5,846 bases of DNA from Gemmataceae bacterium. GTDB taxonomy: Bacteria > Planctomycetota > Planctomycetia > Gemmatales > Gemmataceae. The position numbers and the translations under genes are program-made. The notes beneath the pieces were generated by a model. It did no database searches. It saw only the letters and a list, made by a program, of their open reading frames with translations, and was not told the DNA's origin. Positions 1 through 4,427 of this stretch are shown here, in pieces (position 1 is the first letter of the stretch; each line of letters opens with the position of its first letter). The stretch spans positions 1 to 5,846 of the forward strand of contig CANJKY010000283.1 of NCBI GenBank assembly GCA_947474875.1, read 5' to 3'.

Positions 1-1
1 C

Positions 2-136
2 GACGCCGCCCGCGTCATCCTGCGGTCCACCAACCTGACCCGGTTGCAGTCGCTGCACCTGTTTGACGGCAACCGCCTCCGCGGGCGGACGTGGGCCCAA
101 CTGATCGACCGGTTCGGAGAAGAGGTGGTGTCGTAA
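2..136 (+). CDS. 3' end of an LRR-type protein, probably a TIGR02996-family paralogue (partial)
   Basis: An open frame enters from the left edge and ends at TAA 134-136, giving the last 44 residues of a protein. It contains a leucine-rich-repeat-like strand (LTRLQSLHLFDGNRL) followed by a helix and the ending DRFGEEVVS. Gemmata-type repeat-companion/LRR proteins often end in a similar 'L..RFG..VV' tail, so I infer a paralogue of the next gene. The N-terminal TIGR02996 domain that would prove this is outside the window. The stop codon abuts the ATG of the next gene with no spacer, and the next gene's Shine-Dalgarno lies inside this reading frame, so the two are probably co-transcribed and translationally coupled. 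A role in protein binding is only a guess from the repeat type. Confidence 0.72.
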   Translation, partial: DAARVILRSTNLTRLQSLHLFDGNRLRGRTWAQLIDRFGEEVVS

Positions 137-1255
137 ATGTCTGACCGAGATGCTTTCCTGTCCGCCATCGCCGCGGCGCCGGACGACGACCTGCCGCGGT
201 TAGTGTACGCCGACTTCCTCGACGAACACGGCGAGGCGGAGCGGGCCGAGTTCATCCGCGTGCAGATCGAGTTGGCTCGACTGCCGGTCGACGACCCACG
301 GCGGGTTGAACTGGTGTACCGCGAACAGGGACTGCTCGCCGGACACAAAGTTGCATGGGGCATTCCCGGACTACAGGGGGTACAGGAGTTCCGCCGTGGG
401 TTCGTCGAATACGTTCGAACCCCGGCCGAGTGGCTGATCGCCCACCCAGATCGGCTGGACGAGGCCCGCACCGTTCGCAATTTGCGGATCGTCAACGCCG
501 GCAATCACGGCACGGCCCTCGCCCGGTTGCCGGGCCTGGAGCGTATCAAACACCTCGACCTCCAGAACACGTTCTTCGGCGGCGCGTTCAGCATCCCGCT
601 CTTTTTCGACAACGCCCGGCTGGACCGGCTCACCGCTCTGTCGCTCGGCAACTGTCGGCTGTGGGACGAGCACCTGACGGAGTTGGCCCGCTCGCCGGTC
701 GCCCCGCGGTTGCGGCGGCTGGCGCTGTGGGGCTGCCCGTTCGGCGACGAGGGGGCGGCGGTGCTGGCCGACAGCCCGACAATTTCCGGGCTGGAAGTGC
801 TCGACATCTCGGCCCACGACATGCAGTTCGAGCAGTGTATCCACGGAGCAGGGGCGGTGGCGCTGGCCGAATCGGCCTACCTCACCCGTCTGCGCGATCT
901 GGACCTGAGTGGGCACTACATCGGCGACTCCGGGTTGATCGCCCTGGTCGGCTCTCCGAACGCACAGAGTCTGGAGCGACTCGCCGTTCCGTACAACGAC
1001 ATCGGCGAACTGGGCGACAGCGGCATCATGGCGGTGGTCGAATCTCCATACCTGGGCCACCTCCGCGAGTTGGAGTTCGGCGGCGATCGTACCATACACC
1101 ACCCCAACCGCCTCGCCCCGCTGGGGGCGAAGGCGCTGGCCGCGTGGCCGCATCTGGAGCGGATGCGGTCTGTCGACTTGCGGGGTGTCGAGATGAGCGA
1201 CGCCACCCAGCGATCACTCCGGGCGTCGCGGTGGGCGGGTAAGTTCATTCTCTAG
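137..1255 (+). CDS. TIGR02996 repeat-companion domain plus leucine-rich-repeat protein
   Basis: The 372-residue protein has two parts. Residues 3-48 match the TIGR02996 repeat-companion domain of Gemmata: 'FLSAIAAAPDDDLPRLVYADFLDE' type core, with AEFIRVQIELARL closing it. From about residue 134 come roughly eight leucine-rich repeats of 26-30 residues, each with an LxxLxL strand and often a 'GDxGxxxLxxSP' helix, for example HLDLQNTFF (139-147), RLALWGCPFGDEG (194-206), DLDLSGHYIGDSG (254-266) and ELEFGGD (311-317). This resembles the ribonuclease-inhibitor type. No signal peptide or membrane segment is visible, so it is probably cytoplasmic and probably binds protein partners, but none is known. 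The start is set by ATG 137, directly after the upstream stop, with AGGTGG at 123-128. The next gene follows after 11 bp. Domain assignment is strong; function is unknown. Confidence 0.93.
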   Translation: MSDRDAFLSAIAAAPDDDLPRLVYADFLDEHGEAERAEFIRVQIELARLPVDDPRRVELVYREQGLLAGHKVAWGIPGLQGVQEFRRGFVEYVRTPAEWLIAHPDRLDEARTVRNLRIVNAGNHGTALARLPGLERIKHLDLQNTFFGGAFSIPLFFDNARLDRLTALSLGNCRLWDEHLTELARSPVAPRLRRLALWGCPFGDEGAAVLADSPTISGLEVLDISAHDMQFEQCIHGAGAVALAESAYLTRLRDLDLSGHYIGDSGLIALVGSPNAQSLERLAVPYNDIGELGDSGIMAVVESPYLGHLRELEFGGDRTIHHPNRLAPLGAKALAAWPHLERMRSVDLRGVEMSDATQRSLRASRWAGKFIL

Positions 1256-1266
1256 GTGGTCTGGCC

Positions 1267-1932
1267 ATGCGCGTCGTGTACGTCCTCCTGTTCGTCGCCA
1301 CCCCGCTGTACGCCGAGCCACCGAAGCTCACCCTCACCGCGTCCAAGCTCGACCCGCCGAAGGAACTGGCCGACGGTGTGAAGTCGCTGCTCGGTACCGA
1401 AGCCGTGACCGTGGCGGACCCGAGCGGCGACGTGCTGACGCTGTGGTTCCGCACCGAGTTCACGTCTGCCGCGAACGCCGACCAGGTGAAGAACGGGCTG
1501 ACGTACCGCGAGGTGGCCGAGGGCACGGTGCTCGGGGCGGTGCGGTTCGACAAACCGTTCATGGATTTCCGCAAGCAGGAGATCCCGACCGGGGTGTACA
1601 CTCTGCGGCTAGCGGTGCAACCGGACACCGGCGACCACCGCGACACCGCCCCGCACCAGGACTTCGCCCTGCTCGTGCCGGCCGCCGCGGACCGGTCGGC
1701 CGAGCCGGTCGAGCTGAAAGAGCTGGTGAAGCTGAGCCTGAAAGCCACCGGCGGGGACCACCCGGGCGTGATGCTCCTCTTCCCGCACCACGGCAAAGAG
1801 GAAAAGCCGGACATGGCGGACCAGAAGGACGGCATCAAGGTGGTCCGCCTGCGACGGCCGGTGACGACTGGTGACACCAGGGGGTCGCTCGGGATCGCGG
1901 TGGTGGTGCAGGGCGTGAGCAAGACGCGATAA
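1267..1932 (+). CDS. Small secreted protein of unknown function
   Basis: This 221-residue protein begins with a short signal peptide: MR, then a hydrophobic stretch (VVYVLLFVA), then a likely cleavage site after A16 in PLYA-EPP. There is no lipobox cysteine, so it should be exported to the periplasm or outside rather than lipid-anchored. The mature part looks beta-rich. Notable segments are GVYTLRLAVQPDTGDHRDT (109-127) followed by FALLVPA (133-139), and HPGVMLLFPHH (165-175), which may be a family signature. I do not recognise a named domain. The segment IPTGVYTL recalls the 'PAGxYTL' strand of DUF2911-like proteins, but the rest does not convince. AGGTGG (1254-1259, overlapping the previous stop codon) lies 7 nt before the ATG and supports this start. 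It sits between the LRR gene and the sialidase-like gene in the same reading frame as the latter, so it is presumably a partner or accessory of that protein. Confidence 0.85.
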   Translation: MRVVYVLLFVATPLYAEPPKLTLTASKLDPPKELADGVKSLLGTEAVTVADPSGDVLTLWFRTEFTSAANADQVKNGLTYREVAEGTVLGAVRFDKPFMDFRKQEIPTGVYTLRLAVQPDTGDHRDTAPHQDFALLVPAAADRSAEPVELKELVKLSLKATGGDHPGVMLLFPHHGKEEKPDMADQKDGIKVVRLRRPVTTGDTRGSLGIAVVVQGVSKTR

Positions 1933-1939
1933 CATTCCC

Positions 1940-1943
1940 GGAG
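1940..1943 (+). promoter_or_regulatory. Ribosome binding site fixing a GTG start
   Basis: GGAG lies 7 nt upstream of GTG 1951. It supports GTG as the start of the sialidase-like gene. The preceding in-frame stop TAA at 1930-1932 leaves only six codons in between, so no longer N-terminus is possible. Confidence 0.65.
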
Positions 1944-1950
1944 CCAGCCC

Positions 1951-2886
1951 GTGTTCATCTTCGACAAACCCATCACCCCCGGGTGCCACGCCTCCACGGT
2001 CGTGGAGATCGCCGACGGCAAACTCCTTGCCGCGTGGTTCGGGGGGAAGGACGAGGGGGCGAAGGACGTACAGATCTACCTCGCCCGGTTCGACGGCAAG
2101 GCGTGGTCCGCCCCGGAGGTCGTCGGCACCGAGCCGGGCCAGCCGACGTGGAACCCTGTGCTGTTCAAGTCGGCGAAGGGCACTCTACACCTATGGTACA
2201 AGGCCGGCCCAAGCCCGGAACGGTGGACCGGGTTCCACCGCTCCTCGGCCGACGACGGCAAGACGTGGACCAAACCGGCGATGATGCCAGCCGGGTTCTT
2301 CGGCCCGGTGCGGGCGAAGCCGATCCAACTGAAGGACGGCACCATCCTGGCCGGCACGTCTCTGGAGAGCCACCGCAACTGGACGCCGTTCGTGGACCGC
2401 AGCACCGACGACGGGATGAGCTGGACGCGGTCGTCGGCGTTCCACGTGCCCGAGAAGTTCGGGCAGATTCAACCGACGCTGTTCACCGTCGGGCCGAAGG
2501 AGGAGACGGTGGTGGCGTTGATGCGGTCGAGGAACCCGCTGAAAATCTGCAAGGCGACCAGCACCGACGGCGGGAAGACGTTCACCCCGGCCGAGCCGAC
2601 GGAGTTGCCCAACCCGAGCGCAGGCATCGACGTGGCTCGCACCCCAGCCGGTGACCTGTTCCTGATTTACAACCCGGTCGCCCTCGGCCGCACCCCGCTC
2701 AGCCTGGCCCGCAGTACTGACGACGGCAAGACGTGGACCAAGGTGGACGACCTGGAGAAGGAGTTGGGCGAGTTCTCGTACCCGGCGATCATCGTGAGCA
2801 AGGCCGGGATGCTGGAGATGACGTACACCTGGAACCGCACGCACATCAAGCACGAGACCCGCGACCCGGCGAAGTACCGCACATAG
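1951..2886 (+). CDS. Sialidase-like BNR/Asp-box beta-propeller protein
   Basis: The 311-residue protein fits the sialidase-like BNR family (Pfam BNR_2 type, PF13088) over its whole length. It opens with CHASTVVEIADGKLLAAWFG (12-31), a family hallmark, followed by WNPVLF (67-72) and a GPVRAKPIQLKDG segment (118-130). It carries four Asp boxes of the form SxDxGxTW: SADDGKTW 99-106, STDDGMSW 151-158, STDGGKTF 204-211 and STDDGKTW 255-262. Near the C-terminus it has EFSYPAII (274-281) and MTYTWNRTHIKHE (290-302). A beta-propeller glycan hydrolase or glycan-binding role is likely. The FRIP arginine motif of classical GH33 sialidases is not visible, CHAS standing near that place, so sialic acid cleavage should not be assumed. 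Unusually it has no signal peptide, and the upstream stop prevents extension to one. It follows the secreted protein gene by 18 bp, and its stop lies 17 bp from the convergent P450 stop. Confidence 0.9.
   Translation: MFIFDKPITPGCHASTVVEIADGKLLAAWFGGKDEGAKDVQIYLARFDGKAWSAPEVVGTEPGQPTWNPVLFKSAKGTLHLWYKAGPSPERWTGFHRSSADDGKTWTKPAMMPAGFFGPVRAKPIQLKDGTILAGTSLESHRNWTPFVDRSTDDGMSWTRSSAFHVPEKFGQIQPTLFTVGPKEETVVALMRSRNPLKICKATSTDGGKTFTPAEPTELPNPSAGIDVARTPAGDLFLIYNPVALGRTPLSLARSTDDGKTWTKVDDLEKELGEFSYPAIIVSKAGMLEMTYTWNRTHIKHETRDPAKYRT
2251..2273 (+). repeat. 23-nt exact direct repeat, copy 1 (Asp box)
   Basis: This stretch codes for DDGKTWTK (residues 101-108) in the first Asp box of the sialidase-like gene. 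It is identical base for base, wobble positions included, to 2719-2741. Protein repetition plus strong codon bias can explain it. Confidence 0.8.
2719..2741 (+). repeat. 23-nt exact direct repeat, copy 2 (Asp box)
   Basis: Second copy of the repeat at 2251-2273, coding for DDGKTWTK (residues 257-264) in the fourth Asp box. The other two Asp boxes of this gene differ in residue and base sequence. Confidence 0.8.
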
Positions 2887-2903
2887 GCGAGCCGTGGCCC
2901 GCC

Positions 2904-4235
2904 CTACCGCCGCTTCAGTACCGCCGGGATGCCGTCCGCCGGCAAGAGGGTGATCTGTGGGTTCAGGCCGGGCGGGCCGTCGCCGCTGTAGGTGAACCGG
3001 AACTTCTGCCCGACGGCGGCCAGGATGATGGCCGCCTCCATCAGGGCGAACGTGTTGCCGATGCACACCCGCGGGCCGCCGCCGAACGGGTAGTACGCGT
3101 ACTTCGGGATCCGCTTCGCCAGCCCGTCCAGCCACCGCTCCGGGCGGAACGCCTCCGGGTCGGGGAAGTACCGCGGGTCGCGGTGGCTCACCCACTGGCT
3201 CATGAAAATCGTGTACCCCTTCCGCACCCGGTAGCCGCCGAGCTCCAGGTCGGTCGTCGCCTCCCGGCCGATCAGGTACACCGGCGGGTACACCCGCATG
3301 GCCTCGGTGATGACCGCCTCCGTATACGGCAGGTTCGTCACGTCGTCGGCCGTCGGCGTCCGCCCGCCGAGCACCGCCCGCCACTCGTCCGCCAGCCTCG
3401 CCTCCACCGCCGGGTGCTGCGACAGCAGGTACCAACTCCAGCTCAGCGTCAGCGCCGTGGTCTCGTGCCCCGCCAGGTACAGGGTCATCGCCTCGTCCCG
3501 CAACTGGCGGTCGGTCATCCGCGTGCCGTCATCGTCCTGGGCGGTGAGCAGGCGGCTGAGCAGGTCGGTGCCGCCGGTCCGCTTCTTGCCGGCGGCGATG
3601 AACCCGTCCACCACCGCGTTCAGATCGACCACCGCCTGCCGCAGCCGCCGGTTGGCCGGGGAGGGGAACCACAGCGGCAGCGGGACGAGCGTGCGGAAGC
3701 GGTTGCTCATCAGGGAGAACGCCTCCCGGAGGGTGTCGGTGAACCGCCCGCGGTCGCCGGGGTCGTCCAGGTCGAACAGAGTTTTGAGGGCGATGGCGCT
3801 GGTGAGCGAGCTGAACTCGAAGTGGGCGTCGACCGGCGTACCGGCGGTCCAACTCGCCAGCATGCGGTCGGTCAGGTCGGCCATCACCGGGGCGTAGGCC
3901 TGCACCCGCGCCTTCAGGAACGCCGGCTGCGACAGCTTCCGCTGCCGCAACCAGAAGTCACCCTCGCTCGTCACCAGCCCGTTGCCCAGCACCGGCTTGT
4001 ACATCCGCGCGCCGAAGTGCTTGACGTAGTGCCGGGCGTCCGTCACCAGCACCTGCTCGACCAAATCCGGGTGGGAGGCGAGGAAGATCCGCCGCGGCCC
4101 GAACCGGAAACTGGCGAGATCGCCGTACTGTCGGGCCACGTCCAGGAAGAAGTCGAGCCGGCGGGTGGTGAACTGAGTCAGGTTCCCGCGAACGAGCATG
4201 CCGCGCGGCCCCGGCGGAAGGGTGGAGGTCGGCAT
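2904..4235 (-). CDS. Cytochrome P450 monooxygenase
   Basis: The 443-residue protein is a complete P450 of usual bacterial length, a heme-thiolate enzyme that inserts oxygen into organic substrates using electrons from a separate donor. All hallmarks are present, numbered from the chosen start: the proline-rich entry LPPGPRG (6-12), C-helix WLRQR (W95/R99), I-helix oxygen-activation motif AGHETT (255-260), K-helix EAMR (ExxR, 311-314), PERW (365-368) and heme loop FGGGPRVCIG (384-393) with ligand Cys391. No N-terminal membrane anchor or signal peptide is seen, so it should be soluble. ATG 4235 is preferred over the in-frame ATG at 4334, because the longer version puts 33 unconserved residues before the proline-rich region and the promoter at 4265-4292 would fall inside it. 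The Shine-Dalgarno is weak (GAGG about 12 nt upstream). No ferredoxin or reductase gene is nearby. The substrate cannot be predicted. Confidence 0.96.
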   Translation of the reverse strand: MPTSTLPPGPRGMLVRGNLTQFTTRRLDFFLDVARQYGDLASFRFGPRRIFLASHPDLVEQVLVTDARHYVKHFGARMYKPVLGNGLVTSEGDFWLRQRKLSQPAFLKARVQAYAPVMADLTDRMLASWTAGTPVDAHFEFSSLTSAIALKTLFDLDDPGDRGRFTDTLREAFSLMSNRFRTLVPLPLWFPSPANRRLRQAVVDLNAVVDGFIAAGKKRTGGTDLLSRLLTAQDDDGTRMTDRQLRDEAMTLYLAGHETTALTLSWSWYLLSQHPAVEARLADEWRAVLGGRTPTADDVTNLPYTEAVITEAMRVYPPVYLIGREATTDLELGGYRVRKGYTIFMSQWVSHRDPRYFPDPEAFRPERWLDGLAKRIPKYAYYPFGGGPRVCIGNTFALMEAAIILAAVGQKFRFTYSGDGPPGLNPQITLLPADGIPAVLKRR

Positions 4236-4264
4236 CGGGCGGCTGGGCCTCAGTAGGGGTGAAT

Positions 4265-4292
4265 ATTGTACGCCGCGTGTTCTTGATACCAA
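4265..4292 (-). promoter_or_regulatory. Sigma70-like promoter for the P450 gene
   Basis: Read on the minus strand, TTGGTA (4292-4287) is followed after 16 nt by TACAAT (4270-4265). The -10 box matches the consensus at five of six positions and the -35 at four of six. Transcription would start near 4258, leaving a leader of about 23 nt before ATG 4235. This also argues against the longer P450 start at 4334. Confidence 0.55.
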
Positions 4293-4354
4293 CTTGACGA
4301 CAGGCGGCAGATTCCCACCCCGGACCCTTCGCATTCCGAATTCCTAGTCAAGTT
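4291..4354. repeat. 8-bp inverted repeat in the divergent promoter region
   Basis: AACTTGAC (4291-4298) and its exact reverse complement GTCAAGTT (4347-4354) face each other across 48 bp. The left arm overlaps the -35 box of the proposed P450 promoter by two bases, so the pair could be operator half-sites. An 8-bp pair in a region this size can occur by chance. Confidence 0.25.
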
Positions 4355-4358
4355 TGCC

Positions 4359-4372
4359 CGGCTTCGCAGCCG
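4359..4372. repeat. Short hairpin in the leader region of the HD-GYP-type gene
   Basis: CGGCT, loop TCGC, AGCCG gives a perfect 5-bp stem 55 nt before ATG 4428. No U-tract follows, so it is not a clear terminator. It may be chance or a leader structure. Confidence 0.25.
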
Positions 4373-4427
4373 ATGTATCTCCCAAACCGTATTTCGCACC
4401 GCCGACTCGGGTCTGGGGGGAACCGGG

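Larger units (their letters stand above)
4236..4427. other. Divergent intergenic region between P450 and HD-GYP-type genes
   Basis: These 192 bp separate two divergent start codons and must hold control signals for both. The stretch is visibly less GC-rich than the flanking genes. A clear sigma70-like promoter is seen for the P450 strand. Towards the HD-GYP gene only a weak candidate appears (TTGCCC at 4355-4360, 16 nt, TATCTC at 4377-4382), which I do not annotate separately. A short hairpin and an 8-bp inverted repeat are listed on their own. Confidence 0.7.

Noticed and set aside
371..1153. 260-codon minus-strand and 295-codon plus-strand frames across the LRR gene
   Set aside because: The TIGR02996 and LRR patterns are in the 137-1255 frame. 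The alternatives give Arg/Gly/Pro-rich products with no repeats of the right kind.
2251..2741. 23-nt identical copies as a mobile or CRISPR-like repeat
   Set aside because: Only two copies occur, in frame, both coding for an Asp box, with no regular spacing or array. Protein repetition and codon bias explain them.
2191..3435. 414-codon open frame on the minus strand
   Set aside because: It overlaps the P450 in another frame and runs antisense through the sialidase-like gene; its product is Gly/Ala/Arg-rich without motifs.
2733..4256. 507-codon open frame on the plus strand opposite the P450
   Set aside because: The P450 on the minus strand has every family motif. The product of the opposite frame is low-complexity, rich in Arg, Pro, Gln and His, as expected from an antisense shadow in GC-rich DNA.
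4236..4334. Longer P450 start at ATG 4334
   Set aside because: It would add 33 residues before the proline-rich start of the P450 and would place a good promoter inside the coding region.
4359..4372. Hairpin as a Rho-independent terminator
   Set aside because: The stem is only 5 bp, there is no T-run on either side, and no gene ends there.
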